In this document: positions 1-14,545 of the stretch, one piece after another
Position numbering within the stretch: position 1 is the first letter of the stretch
Layout: the number at the start of each line of letters is the position of its first letter
NCBI RefSeq assembly: GCF_020443565.1
Contig: NZ_JAIZZN010000016.1
Location: forward strand, 1 to 64,000
DNA: 64,000 nucleotides
Origin: Clostridium sp. CS001
GTDB lineage: Bacteria; Bacillota; Clostridia; Clostridiales; Clostridiaceae
Direction: 5' to 3'
Notes under the pieces: model-generated
The model's database searches: none
What the model saw: only the letters and a program-made list of their open reading frames with translations
What the model was told of the DNA's origin: nothing
Translations under genes and position numbers: made by a program

Positions 1-107
1 TCAGATTCCACGTCACCATGGACACCCTTGTCTTAAGCTATGCACTTGGCACTATTAACCCGTGCTGGGGACTTTCACCCTTTAGATTGCGCCCATGCTG
101 GGCGCAC
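1..107 (-). mobile_element. 5' end of a group II intron (truncated by window edge)
   Basis: On the minus strand the intron starts at 107 with GTGCGCCCAGCATGGGCGC and runs off the left edge. The start, the following TCTAAAGGGTGAAAGTCCC block (about 88-70) and the later GGGTGTCC/GGAATCTGA blocks match domain I of bacterial group II introns as I remember them. Only the first 107 bases are visible, so the reverse transcriptase ORF and domains V and VI cannot be checked. The 5' exon side is a stem-loop (116-146) ending 8 nt before the splice site. The exact class (B-like or similar) is uncertain. Confidence 0.8.
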
Positions 108-115
108 AATATCAA

Positions 116-146
116 AATCCTGTTAACAAAAAAAGTTAACAGGATT
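116..146 (-). terminator. 12-bp stem-loop next to the intron insertion site
   Basis: AATCCTGTTAAC pairs perfectly with GTTAACAGGATT around a 7-base loop. On the minus strand it follows the membrane protein remnant (ends at 208) and is followed by TTGATATT and then the intron. The T-tract is weak, so it may be a decayed terminator. Group II introns of class C are known to insert after terminator stems. Confidence 0.45.
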
Positions 147-207
147 AATATCTTACAACTTATTACTATACAGTTTTTAAATTTCTTATATATACCCTAA
201 ATGAAAG

Positions 208-426
208 TTATTCTAAAAATCTAAATACGCCAATAAATGCCATTATCGTAATATTACCCTTACTGATTTTAGCCTGACCTTCAATTTTAAAGAAAGTAAA
301 ATATGAAAGCAAACTTGGAGCTAAAGATACAAACATATATATCAGTGGAATAATAAAATAGCTATCTGAAACGGTAATACTAGACACCCAAGGTATAAGG
401 GATGATCCCACATTGTCAGGCCTTTT
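208..426 (-). pseudogene. remnant of a membrane transporter, possibly NhaC-like C-terminus
   Basis: The open frame runs from just after a stop (427-429) to a stop at 208, about 72 codons. It has no convincing ribosome binding site and lacks the body of any transporter. It encodes two hydrophobic stretches. The opening piece (NVGSSLIPWVSS) resembles the N-V-x-S-P-L-I-P-W segment near the end of NhaC-type Na+/H+ antiporters. This is a weak resemblance from memory; it could be the tail of another secondary transporter. The short length, missing start and position beside a group II intron point to a decayed gene. Confidence 0.35.
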
Positions 427-463
427 TTAAATTACACTCCACATAGTCATTATGTATAAGAGC

Positions 464-595
464 TTAAAGTAATGTCACTAAGCATCCTAGCATTCCTTTT
501 GCACTTTCAACAGAATGTTTTTTAATTTCTTCATTAAGTTTATCTTTATTGTCTTTATATTTATCTTTAATTGATCGCATTTTTGTAGAAAGCAT
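464..595 (-). pseudogene. degenerate fragment resembling YidC/SpoIIIJ insertase
   Basis: A 43-codon frame contains MRSIKDKYKDNKDKLNEEI followed by a gap and then GMLGCL. This resembles the cytoplasmic loop of YidC/Oxa1 insertases, where a 'K-I-Q-E-K-Y-K-D-D-P-E-K-L-N' helix precedes 'N-P-L-G-G-C-L-P'. The Asn-Pro and Pro residues and all the membrane helices are missing, and the frame is closed upstream by a stop at 638-640. I read it as a relic, not a working gene. Apart from this fragment and the transporter remnant, I see nothing in 430-740. Confidence 0.35.
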
Positions 596-739
596 ATGTT
601 TGAGCGTAAGCGAGTTTATATTTTTTAGCAACTGCAATTAAAATAAATTTTAGAATTCCTTGGCAACGTGAAGCATTCCTTCAATACATACTTTTGTTAT
701 AGCATAATATAAGAAAAACCACTCAGACTTTAATTGAAA

Positions 740-2401
740 TTACTTTGCCACCACAGTATTGTCTTTATAAGCATAGTCAAATTTTAAGTTTCCACTCTTA
801 GTGGTATAAATATCTTTAACGTTTTCTTTTTTACAAATAACTGTATTAACTATATAAACAGGTATACAGGGCAATCCTTTTGCTAATATTTGCTGTGCTT
901 CGTTATAAATTTTTATTTTATTTTCACTATCTTTTTCTTTTAATGCTCTCTCAATAGTTTTATCATAATCTAAATTCTTATATCCATAAATATTATATTT
1001 GGAATTTGCTGTCCACCGACTAAAAAACTTATAGATATCTTCGTATTCTTCATCAATTCTCGAAAATGCTATATCGTACTTACCCTTGCGTAACACTTCA
1101 CTAAGTTCATCTTTTTTATAGCCAGTACAAACTATATTTATATCTAAATAATCATTTAAATCTAAATATCCTTTTACGTTTTTAGACATTTCATCTAAGT
1201 TTTCCTTAAGATTTTTAGATATTTCCTTGGCAATTTTATTGTCTAAATTTTTACTTTCATACACCATTACTATTTCTTGCTTCTTTTCACGATTATTGAT
1301 CTTCAGATATTTGTTTAAATATTCTATACCCTTATTTCTATTACCATATACATCAAAAATAAGTTTACTATTACTATCAACTGTGCTGAAAGGCAAATAG
1401 TTTATAGCTGGAACAGCTAAGTCTTTTGATATGGTTTGTATAATAAATTCCTTTGATATTATCGCATTAATTACATTTCTAAAATTATTATCTTCTACAG
1501 GTCCTTTGGAATTCAGGTTAAAATTTAGATAATACATACTTTGCGTAGGTATTGCTATTGTCTTCTTTTCCATGCTAAGAGAAATGCCCTCGCTTATTGG
1601 AGGATTTACAAATACATCAACTTTTGAGTCTTCACTATACTCAGTGGTTTCAAAGTTTGCTAAGGTTTTTTCTTCATCCTTTATGGAGGTAAATAACATT
1701 TCATCGCTGACAATTTCATTTTTACGCCAATACTTTTTATTTTTTAATAAAGATATTTCCCCCTCTTTATTTATATCTTTTATAGTAAATGGACCGCTAT
1801 ATGCAATTTCTCTGTAATCATCTTTCCAATTTTTCATATCACTATTACATTTTCTTAAGGTAAGAATTGGGCTACTAAGAGTGTTTAAAAAGTAGTCATT
1901 TGGACTATTTAGCCTTATCTCTAAAGTCAAATCATCCTTTGCTACAATAGCAACTTTTTCAAAACCTATCTTCCCCATATTGAAATCCTTAGCTCCAAAT
2001 ATACAATACAACTGTTCTACGAATATATTTTCTTTTTCCGATAAAATGCTGTAAAAAAACCTTACAAAATCTATGGCTTTTATTTCTGTTCCATCACTAT
2101 AATGAATGTCTTTTCTTAATTTAAAGGTATATTCAATTCCATCTTCTGTAACTTCAAATGTTTCTGCCATAGCAGGTACTATCTGTCCATTCTTATCTTC
2201 ACGTACTAAGCCTTCAAACAAAGCCAATAACAAATCTTTTTCCCTAATATTATTATTGCTTAACATCAGTAAGTCTTCTGGTAATTCCCCTAAGTTATAA
2301 ACTAAGTATTTCCTGGAGGTTGAAGGTTTTACTTTTTTTTCGACACATCCAGTACCTAACATTATTATAAAAACTAATATTAAACATAATATCTTTTTCA
2401 T
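740..2401 (-). CDS. family 5 ABC transporter substrate-binding lipoprotein (OppA/DppA-like)
   Basis: About 553 residues. It likely captures peptides or similar ligands outside the membrane for an ABC importer. I chose the ATG at 2401 over the one 18 bases upstream because GGAGG lies 6 nt before it. The N-terminus MKKILCLILVFIIMLGTGC is a lipoprotein signal peptide with the lipobox Cys at residue 19. The body has the SBP_bac_5 pattern: an early segment on energy-state 'LFEGLVREDKNGQIVPAMAE', then 'YTFKLRKDIHYSDGTEIKA', typical of OppA. No permease or ATPase genes are adjacent, so it is an orphan binding protein or serves a transporter encoded elsewhere. The ligand cannot be told from sequence. 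Confidence 0.85.
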   Translation of the reverse strand: MKKILCLILVFIIMLGTGCVEKKVKPSTSRKYLVYNLGELPEDLLMLSNNNIREKDLLLALFEGLVREDKNGQIVPAMAETFEVTEDGIEYTFKLRKDIHYSDGTEIKAIDFVRFFYSILSEKENIFVEQLYCIFGAKDFNMGKIGFEKVAIVAKDDLTLEIRLNSPNDYFLNTLSSPILTLRKCNSDMKNWKDDYREIAYSGPFTIKDINKEGEISLLKNKKYWRKNEIVSDEMLFTSIKDEEKTLANFETTEYSEDSKVDVFVNPPISEGISLSMEKKTIAIPTQSMYYLNFNLNSKGPVEDNNFRNVINAIISKEFIIQTISKDLAVPAINYLPFSTVDSNSKLIFDVYGNRNKGIEYLNKYLKINNREKKQEIVMVYESKNLDNKIAKEISKNLKENLDEMSKNVKGYLDLNDYLDINIVCTGYKKDELSEVLRKGKYDIAFSRIDEEYEDIYKFFSRWTANSKYNIYGYKNLDYDKTIERALKEKDSENKIKIYNEAQQILAKGLPCIPVYIVNTVICKKENVKDIYTTKSGNLKFDYAYKDNTVVAK

Positions 2402-2583
2402 TTTTGGCCTCCAATCCATTCCCTGTATAATAAAAGTATTAACCCTTTGTATATTTAATAATCAACAATATAATAAACTCCATACTTCTTATTTATGTTA
2501 ACTTTTTTTGTTTTAATTATGTTATAATATAACTATTCATTTACAGTATTATGTATTTAAGAGGTATTTAGGAGGAATTTTTT

Positions 2584-2832
2584 ATGTTAAATTTGACTAT
2601 TCAAATAATTGCTATACTCTCCATGTTAACTTTTATGTTTACCTCAATATGGGGCTTCATTTTATTAATTAAAATATATAACCAGTTAAGATATAAGAAT
2701 TATTTAATGGAAAAACTCACACAAAACACCTATAGATTAACCCTAAATAATGATAATAGAGAGCCTGCCAAAAATGATACAAAAGCTCAAAGTATTTATA
2801 ATCCTAATGAAAAAGAAACTCTCGAAGCATAA
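2584..2832 (+). CDS. small single-pass membrane protein of unknown function
   Basis: 82 residues behind a strong AGGAGG 8 nt before the ATG, and followed at once by a terminator. Residues about 5-30 form one hydrophobic helix; the rest is polar and rich in Asn, Lys and Glu, probably cytoplasmic and disordered. A TATAAT box (2523-2528) lies upstream. I recognise no family. It is a monocistronic plus-strand gene between two minus-strand genes. The good start signals and terminator make it a real gene despite its size. Confidence 0.65.
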   Translation: MLNLTIQIIAILSMLTFMFTSIWGFILLIKIYNQLRYKNYLMEKLTQNTYRLTLNNDNREPAKNDTKAQSIYNPNEKETLEA

Positions 2833-2856
2833 AAGGACGTCAATTGACGTCCTTTT
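2831..2856. terminator. bidirectional intrinsic terminator
   Basis: AAAAGGACGTCAA/TTGACGTCCTTTT is a perfect palindrome with T-runs on both strands. It overlaps the stop of the small membrane protein gene and can also end the ligA transcript coming from the right. Confidence 0.85.
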
Positions 2857-2884
2857 ATTTATCATATATTTATAATGTTCTCTT

Positions 2885-2948
2885 TAGAATTTCAAATCAA
2901 ATTTCTTGTTTAAAGTTCGTTTGCAACGCAGGTCGGAGAAATTTCCTA
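2885..2948. repeat. family B dispersed repeat, short or degenerate copy
   Basis: On the minus strand it reads AAATTTCTCCGACCTGCG then TTGCAAACGAA. This shares the TTTCTCCG...CTTGCAA signature of the copies at 35464 and 57255. AT-rich inverted stretches (GAATTTCAAAT...GAAATTTCC) flank it. It sits in the 3' untranslated region of ligA. Confidence 0.5.
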
Positions 2949-2970
2949 TCCTTTTTTTATACTATTGTGA

Positions 2971-4971
<2,001 letters not shown>

Positions 4972-5017
4972 CTACACCCTTTCCTAAAAATCACGCATTA
5001 ATGATAATTATATTAAA

Positions 5018-5049
5018 TAAAATAACTAGCATATTTACTAGTTATTTTA
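5018..5049 (-). terminator. stem-loop between pcrA and ligA
   Basis: AAAATAACTAG pairs with CTAGTTATTTTA on either side of an AT loop, followed on the minus strand by TTATTTAAT. It is AT-rich and of moderate strength, so read-through into ligA is likely. Confidence 0.5.
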
Positions 5050-5060
5050 TCCAACGTAAT

Positions 5061-7349
5061 TTATAACATTTCTAAGGGTGATTTATCTAATATTAGTTTT
5101 TTTATTCCCATATTATCAAAGGCTATTGAAACCAAAGTATCGCCATTAGAATTTGAAATTGATACAATAGTACCTATCCCAAAATTACTATGTCTAACTT
5201 TTCTTCCTACTGTAGCTTCACTTTTTATATCACCCTGACTATTTATAGTGCTACTATTCATACTCTCCTGCCATGGATTACTTCCTTTTGAAGTAATTGA
5301 TATATAGTCTTTTACAGAAGCTCTGCCTTCATTACTTATTGAACTTCTCAAACTATGAGGATTATTTTCTGCATCCATATTTTTATTTTTCTTTAATACC
5401 TGCACAGTCCTGTTTTTAACTCCTCCTATGTTTTCTTTTAAAGCTGGAGATATCTCACTTATAAAATCAGACGCTGCATAGGAAACATTTCTTCCAAATA
5501 CCATTCTAGTTTCTGCAGAGGTTATGAAAAGCTTCTCTTCTGCCCTTGTTATAGCAACATAACATAAACGCCTTGATTCTTCCATTTCAGTAAAGTTGTT
5601 TAGAGAAGACATACCTGGGAATATTCCATTTTCCATGCCTACCATGAATACTACTGGAAATTCTAGACCCTTTGCACTATGCACCGTCATCATTGCTGCG
5701 GTATCGTTAGATTCTTCTGCGTCATCAGTACCTGAACCTAGACTTACTCCTTCTAGAAATGCTAGAAGTGACTTATCTTCTGAAGTTCTTTCAAATTCTA
5801 CAGCATCTGATACCAGTTCTTTTATATTTTCAACTCTACTTTCATCCTCTGGCTCCTTAGAAGTTTCTAATTGCTTTAAATATCCCGTATCATCTAATAT
5901 AGACTTAATTAATTGCGACACAGGTACCTCATCCTTTTTAGACATAAAGCTATTCATAAGGCTTACAAACTTGCTTATAGAAGATACATTTCTAGTAGTC
6001 ATAGTAGGTATGTAATCTACATCTAAAATAGCACTATATAAACATTGATCTACACTAGCTGCAAACTGTTGAATTTTTTCAATAGTTGCATCACCTATAT
6101 TCCTCTTAGGCACATTTATAATTCTTCTCAAAGCAATATCATCAAGGGGATTATTTATAAGCTTTAAATAGGCCATAATGTCTTTTATTTCTTTTCTGTC
6201 GTAGAACTTTAAGCCCCCAATTATTTTATATGGAATTAAGCTTTTTCTAAAGCTTTCCTCAAATATACGAGATTGAGAATTCATCCTATATAAAATTGCA
6301 AAATCCTTATAACTTTTATTTTCTTCCTTCATAATAGACTTAATTTGACTTGCTACAAAGTTTGCCTCATCTCTGTCTGTAAAGGCTCTATATAAATTTA
6401 TTTTCTCTCCGCATTCCTTTTCAGTCCTTAATGCTTTATCTTTTCTTTGAGAATTATTTCTTATTACTTCATTTGCTGCATTAAGTATATTTCCATAAGA
6501 CCTATAATTTTGCTCAAGCTTAACAACCTTCGCCTTAGGATAATCTTTTTCGAAGTCTAAGATGTTGGTAACATCCGCCCCTCTCCAAGCATAGATGCAT
6601 TGGTCATCATCTCCAACCACACATATATTTTCCTTTTCATCCACTAAAAGCTTGATAAGCTCATACTGAGCTTTATTTGTATCTTGATACTCATCTACCA
6701 TTATGTATCTAAACTTTCTATGATAGAATTCTAAAACTTCCTTATCATTTTTGAGTAGTTCTACTGCCTTAAAAATCAAGTCGTCAAAATCTAGTGCATT
6801 ATTAGCTTTTAGTCTTTTTTGATAAAGAACATATATATCAGCAATTTTATTTTTTCTAAAATCACCTTCATTTTCTTTTTTGTACCTATCTGAAGAAATA
6901 AGTTCATTTTTAGCATTTGATATTTTATTTAAAATCTCGGAATCTGTTAAATCTTTTTCATTAATATTAAGTTCCTTCATGCATTGCTTTATCAAACTCT
7001 TTTGATCATAGCTATCATAAATAGTAAAGTTTTTATTATATCCTAATTTATCTATTTCTCGCCTAAGTATCCTAACGCAACTAGAGTGAAATGTAGAAAT
7101 CCACATATTATCTGCTACATTTCCTACTAAAGCACGCACTCTATCCTTCATTTCTCCAGCTGCTTTATTGGTAAAAGTTATAGCTAAAATTTGTGATGGA
7201 TATATATTTAAATCTTCAATCATATGTGCAATTCTATAAGTTAGAACTCTAGTCTTCCCAGAACCTGCACCAGCTAGTATTAATAGTGGTCCGTCAACAG
7301 TTATTGCAGCCTCACACTGCTCTTTATTCAATAAATTCTTTAAATCCAT
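5061..7349 (-). CDS. pcrA: ATP-dependent DNA helicase PcrA (UvrD/Rep family)
   Basis: 762 residues, full length. A 3'-5' superfamily 1 helicase for repair and for removing protein blocks from DNA. Walker A is AGAGSGKT (26-33); the Walker B motif is DEYQDTN; later helicase motifs include QNYRSYGNIL, VHSAKGLEFPVVF and VAITRAEEKL. The C-terminal 50 residues (VRHSNFGIGTIVSI...) form the PcrA-specific Tudor-like domain that contacts RNA polymerase. Upstream of ligA in the same direction, so the two repair genes are probably co-transcribed in part. Confidence 0.97.
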   Translation of the reverse strand: MDLKNLLNKEQCEAAITVDGPLLILAGAGSGKTRVLTYRIAHMIEDLNIYPSQILAITFTNKAAGEMKDRVRALVGNVADNMWISTFHSSCVRILRREIDKLGYNKNFTIYDSYDQKSLIKQCMKELNINEKDLTDSEILNKISNAKNELISSDRYKKENEGDFRKNKIADIYVLYQKRLKANNALDFDDLIFKAVELLKNDKEVLEFYHRKFRYIMVDEYQDTNKAQYELIKLLVDEKENICVVGDDDQCIYAWRGADVTNILDFEKDYPKAKVVKLEQNYRSYGNILNAANEVIRNNSQRKDKALRTEKECGEKINLYRAFTDRDEANFVASQIKSIMKEENKSYKDFAILYRMNSQSRIFEESFRKSLIPYKIIGGLKFYDRKEIKDIMAYLKLINNPLDDIALRRIINVPKRNIGDATIEKIQQFAASVDQCLYSAILDVDYIPTMTTRNVSSISKFVSLMNSFMSKKDEVPVSQLIKSILDDTGYLKQLETSKEPEDESRVENIKELVSDAVEFERTSEDKSLLAFLEGVSLGSGTDDAEESNDTAAMMTVHSAKGLEFPVVFMVGMENGIFPGMSSLNNFTEMEESRRLCYVAITRAEEKLFITSAETRMVFGRNVSYAASDFISEISPALKENIGGVKNRTVQVLKKNKNMDAENNPHSLRSSISNEGRASVKDYISITSKGSNPWQESMNSSTINSQGDIKSEATVGRKVRHSNFGIGTIVSISNSNGDTLVSIAFDNMGIKKLILDKSPLEML

Positions 7350-7547
7350 GAAAACACCCCTTATACATTAAATCATCATCGACCATGCTGTTAAACATAC
7401 CTATAATTATATCACAATGTGTATGAACTTAAACAACTTTAAAAATAGAGACGGCTAATTAACCTCCCCCATTTAATATTAGTCAAATTGAGTAAAGATA
7501 TATTAACCGTCCCTTATATAGATGCAAAAATTATTATACTTACACCT

Positions 7548-7850
7548 TTATTTCTTAACTTCTAAACGTCCGAGTATAAGTTTATACCCATCATTTCCAT
7601 AGTTTAATGCCCTATTAATCCTACTTATTGTGGCTGTACTTGCACCTGTAGTACTTGCTATGTCCAAATAAGTTCTCTTATCTGATAACATCTTTGCTAC
7701 TTGAAGCCTTTGCTCTAAAGCCTTAATTTCATTTATAGTACAAATATCTTCAAAAAATTTGTAGCATTCTTCCTTCGTTTGCAAACTTAAAATACCATCA
7801 AAAAGATAATCCATATCTTCACTTTTTAATTTAGAACTATATTCACTCAT
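7548..7850 (-). CDS. YerC/YecD family TrpR-like DNA-binding protein
   Basis: 100 residues. It contains a TrpR-type helix-turn-helix at about 60-81 (TYLDIASTTGASTATISRIN) after a helical region with ALEQRLQVAKML. In Bacillus the homologue YerC lies close to pcrA; the same neighbourhood is seen here, with pcrA starting 200 bp downstream. It probably acts as a small dimeric repressor; target and ligand are unknown. Start chosen at the ATG after GGTGAAGGGTA. Confidence 0.88.
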   Translation of the reverse strand: MSEYSSKLKSEDMDYLFDGILSLQTKEECYKFFEDICTINEIKALEQRLQVAKMLSDKRTYLDIASTTGASTATISRINRALNYGNDGYKLILGRLEVKK

Positions 7851-7946
7851 TACCCTTCACCTCTAATAATCATAGATTACTTTAACCAATTTTATCATTT
7901 ATATATCATTTATACTATCAAAACTTTTAAAACATATAAAAAAAAC

Positions 7947-7968
7947 GCAGTTAATTTATATAAACTGC
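7947..7968 (-). terminator. intrinsic terminator downstream of secG
   Basis: On the minus strand GCAGTT...AACTGC is followed by CGTTTTTTTTATATG. It ends transcripts from secG before the YerC gene. Confidence 0.75.
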
Positions 7969-8027
7969 ATTTAAAATAAAAATTTCTATTTAATTCATTA
8001 ATGAACAATTATGTTATTTAATAAAGT

Positions 8028-8084
8028 TTAACGACATTTCAGTATGAAGTCGTTAATATTGCAGCACCGCAGGTGATGATTTAA
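8028..8084 (-). repeat. family A dispersed repeat, minimal copy
   Basis: The consensus strand is minus. It begins directly after the secG stop codon: TTAAATCAT, a CACC-TGC-GGTG hairpin, CTGCAATATTAACGAC, then a collapsed core of which only the arms remain (TTAACGACTTCA and TGAAATGTCGTTAA around 3 bases). Longer copies are at 20853 and 62781. Confidence 0.75.
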
Positions 8085-8315
8085 CTATTTAACTATGTTT
8101 AACATTACTGTGGTTATAACAAAACAAATTGCTGAAACTACTGTAACTCGTGCTAACATAGATTCAAAAGTTTTTGTTTTATTTTTCGCAAAAAAAGTAT
8201 CAGAACTCCCTGCTATAAGACCACTTAATCCGTTTGATTTGCTAGGTTGCATCATAACTGAAACAATTATAGCAATTGAAGCTATAACCTGTAAAACCAT
8301 TATAAAATTATGCAT
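8085..8315 (-). CDS. secG: protein-export membrane protein SecG
   Basis: 76 residues from the ATG at 8315, which has AGGGGG 9 nt upstream; an upstream in-frame ATG lacks such a site. Two membrane helices (about 4-22 and 52-74) flank the conserved loop with MMQPSKSNGLSGLIAGSSD, the SecG signature. It is part of the SecYEG channel and aids SecA-driven export. It follows eno, as in many Firmicutes, but a terminator lies between, so it likely has its own promoter or depends on read-through. Confidence 0.93.
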   Translation of the reverse strand: MHNFIMVLQVIASIAIIVSVMMQPSKSNGLSGLIAGSSDTFFAKNKTKTFESMLARVTVVSAICFVITTVMLNIVK

Positions 8316-8397
8316 GTGTATACACCCCCTATTTATCGAGTACATGATTATTTTAGCATACTCTAAGATTCTTTACAATGAAATGCAAATAAAGTTT

Positions 8398-8426
8398 GAG
8401 AGTATAGCTTATAAAGCTATACTCTC
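8398..8426 (-). terminator. stem-loop after the glycolytic operon
   Basis: GAGAGTATAGCTT pairs perfectly with AAGCTATACTCTC around a 3-base loop. On the minus strand it lies 12 bp after the eno stop. The T-tract is short (AAACTTTATTT). Confidence 0.7.
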
Positions 8427-8438
8427 ATTTAAAATTAG

Positions 8439-11287
<2,849 letters not shown>

Positions 11288-11337
11288 CTTCGCTTCCTCC
11301 CACCCCTTATTTCTAATAATTAATATATATCTATATG

Positions 11338-12084
11338 TTAATAGTTTACTATTCCTGCAAAATCTTCTGCACTTAGACTAGCTCCCCCGATTAATCCACC
11401 ATCTATATCTGATTTACCCATTTGTTCTTTTATTGTTGATGGTTTAACGGAGCCACCATATTGAATTCTAACCTTTTCTGCCACATCATGGCCAAATATA
11501 TCTCCAACAGTTTTTCTTATAAATGCAATTGTTTCATTAGCCTGGTCTGCAGTTGCAGTTTTCCCTGTACCTATGGCCCAAATTGGTTCATAAGCAATAA
11601 TAAGCTCTTCCACTTGCTCTCTTGTAAGTCCTTCTAAATCTAATTTCACTTGATTTTCTAAAACCTTTTCTGTAACATTTCCTTCTCTATCACTTAAGGA
11701 TTCTCCTACGCAAAGTATAGGGATAATATTATGCTTATACGCAGCTTTAAGTTTTTTATTTACAGTTTCATCTGTTTCATTAAAATACTGTCTTCTTTCA
11801 CTATGCCCGATTATAACATAGGTCACGCCCATTTCCTTTAACATTCCTGGTGCAACCTCACCTGTAAAAGCACCATTCTCTTCAAAATGCATATTTTGAG
11901 CCCCAACTTTTATGTTGCTTCCTTTAACTGCTTTTATTACTGCATCTAAACATAAAAACGTAGGACAAACTACAACCTCGCATTTTGCTTCTTTAACTAA
12001 AGGCTTAATCCCTTCGATTAAACTTACAGCTTCAGTTACAGTTTTATTCATCTTCCAGTTCCCTGCAATTATACCTTTTCTCAT
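11338..12084 (-). CDS. tpiA: triosephosphate isomerase
   Basis: 248 residues, full length. It interconverts dihydroxyacetone phosphate and glyceraldehyde 3-phosphate. Catalytic residues are Lys11 in NWKMNKT, His94 in IIGHSERR and Glu166 in [10 protein letters not shown]; the phosphate loop VRIQYGGSV is intact. It follows pgk by 120 bp that contain a perfect 14-bp stem-loop, and precedes gpmI by 50 bp. The start has AGGGGGAG 8 nt upstream. Confidence 0.99.
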   Translation of the reverse strand: MRKGIIAGNWKMNKTVTEAVSLIEGIKPLVKEAKCEVVVCPTFLCLDAVIKAVKGSNIKVGAQNMHFEENGAFTGEVAPGMLKEMGVTYVIIGHSERRQYFNETDETVNKKLKAAYKHNIIPILCVGESLSDREGNVTEKVLENQVKLDLEGLTREQVEELIIAYEPIWAIGTGKTATADQANETIAFIRKTVGDIFGHDVAEKVRIQYGGSVKPSTIKEQMGKSDIDGGLIGGASLSAEDFAGIVNY

Positions 12085-12110
12085 GAAAACTCCCCCTAGT
12101 ATTAAGAATA

Positions 12111-12155
12111 TTAATTGTTTCCAACCTTTTATTACTTTTGATTGGAAACAATTAA
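12111..12155 (-). other. perfect stem-loop inside the glycolytic operon (pgk-tpiA)
   Basis: TTAATTGTTTCCAA (12111-12124) pairs without mismatch with TTGGAAACAATTAA (12142-12155). There is no T-run on either side, so it is unlikely to be a strong terminator. It could protect the pgk 3' end, act as a processing site or tune expression of tpiA relative to pgk. Confidence 0.6.
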
Positions 12156-12204
12156 TTTTTACTTTAAACTTAGATTAACATAACTTTAATTAATAATCAT
12201 TAAG

Positions 12205-13401
12205 TTATTTATTTGTTAGAGCTTCAATTCCTGGTAGCAACTTACCTTCTAAAAATTCAAGAGAAGCTCCACCACCTGTAGATATATGTGTCATCTTATC
12301 TCCAAATCCTAATTGATTGACAGCCGCTGCACTATCTCCGCCACCTATTATAGTAGTTCCATCTACCTTAGACATTGCCTTAGCAACAGCTATTGTACCC
12401 TTAGCAAAGCTAGCAAATTCGAATACTCCCATTGGTCCATTCCAAATAATTGTTTTAGCAATACTAATAGCACCACTATATATTTCTGCTGTTTTTGGCC
12501 CAATATCAAGTCCCATATATCCATCTGGAATATTTTGATTATCTGTAACAACTGGCTCTGCCTCAGATGAAAATCTATCTGCAACAATATGATCCACTGG
12601 TAATAAGAATTTAACTCCTTTAGCCTCGGCTCTTTGCATCATATCTTTAGCATATTCCACCTTATCCTCTTCAACAAGTGAACTTCCCACAGAATAACCG
12701 CCAGCCTTTAAAAAGGTGTAAGCCATTCCTCCACCAATTATTAAAGTGTCTACCTTTTGAAGTAAATTAGCAATAACATCTATTTTATCTGAAACCTTAG
12801 CTCCACCTAAAATTGCTACAAAAGGTCTAACCGGATGCTCTACTGCTTCTCCTAAGAATTTTAATTCCTTTTGAATTAAGTAGCCACATACTGAAGTTTC
12901 AACAAACTGCGTTACACCAACTGTAGAGCAATGAGCTCTGTGAGCTGTTCCAAAAGCATCATTTACAAAGATATCTGCAAGAGAAGCTAATTCTTTTGAG
13001 TAGTTTTCTTTATTCTTAGTTTCTTCTTTTCTATATCTTGTATTTTCTAATAATAAAACGTCTCCATCTTTCATTTGCTCTATGCTTGACTTTACATTAT
13101 CACTAACTACATTTGGATCTGCCGCAAAAACTACTTGTTTTCCAAGCATTTCGCTTAATCTCTTAGCAACTGGTGCTAAAGAAAATTCAGACTTTGGCTC
13201 TCCATCTGGTTTTCCAAGGTGCGAACACAAAATAACCTTTGCTCCATTCTTAACCAAGTAATTTATCGTTGGCATAGCGCCTTCTAATCTATTTACATCT
13301 GTGATCATATCGCCTTTTAATGGTACGTTAAAATCACATCTTACCAAAACCCTTTTACCTTTAACCTCAATATCTTCAATTGTTTTTTTATTAAATTGCA
13401 T
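12205..13401 (-). CDS. pgk: phosphoglycerate kinase
   Basis: 398 residues from the ATG at 13401, which has GGAG 7 nt upstream; ATGs 6 bases and 33 bases upstream are also in frame but badly spaced. It makes ATP from 1,3-bisphosphoglycerate. Family signatures: [13 protein letters not shown] near the N-terminus, [10 protein letters not shown], the hinge region and the nucleotide-binding GGGDSAAAV / [13 protein letters not shown] near the C-terminus. Between gap (57 bp) and tpiA in the operon. Confidence 0.99.
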   Translation of the reverse strand: MQFNKKTIEDIEVKGKRVLVRCDFNVPLKGDMITDVNRLEGAMPTINYLVKNGAKVILCSHLGKPDGEPKSEFSLAPVAKRLSEMLGKQVVFAADPNVVSDNVKSSIEQMKDGDVLLLENTRYRKEETKNKENYSKELASLADIFVNDAFGTAHRAHCSTVGVTQFVETSVCGYLIQKELKFLGEAVEHPVRPFVAILGGAKVSDKIDVIANLLQKVDTLIIGGGMAYTFLKAGGYSVGSSLVEEDKVEYAKDMMQRAEAKGVKFLLPVDHIVADRFSSEAEPVVTDNQNIPDGYMGLDIGPKTAEIYSGAISIAKTIIWNGPMGVFEFASFAKGTIAVAKAMSKVDGTTIIGGGDSAAAVNQLGFGDKMTHISTGGGASLEFLEGKLLPGIEALTNK

Positions 13402-13457
13402 ACTCATTCTCCTCTCATAAGGTTTATAATACAAAATTTAATATGGTTTGTTAACTT

Positions 13458-14498
<1,041 letters not shown>

Positions 14499-14545
14499 TT
14501 ATATGTAAATATATAATATTTTCATTAATGAATTCATTATATAGT

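Noticed and set aside
18-200. 60-codon plus-strand open frame
   Set aside because: It lies opposite the group II intron 5' end, which is structured RNA; no ribosome binding site.
7450-7511. terminator after the YerC-type gene
   Set aside because: GACGGCTAA/TTAACCGTC pair but with a 44-base loop; too open to count as an intrinsic terminator, though T-rich sequence follows.
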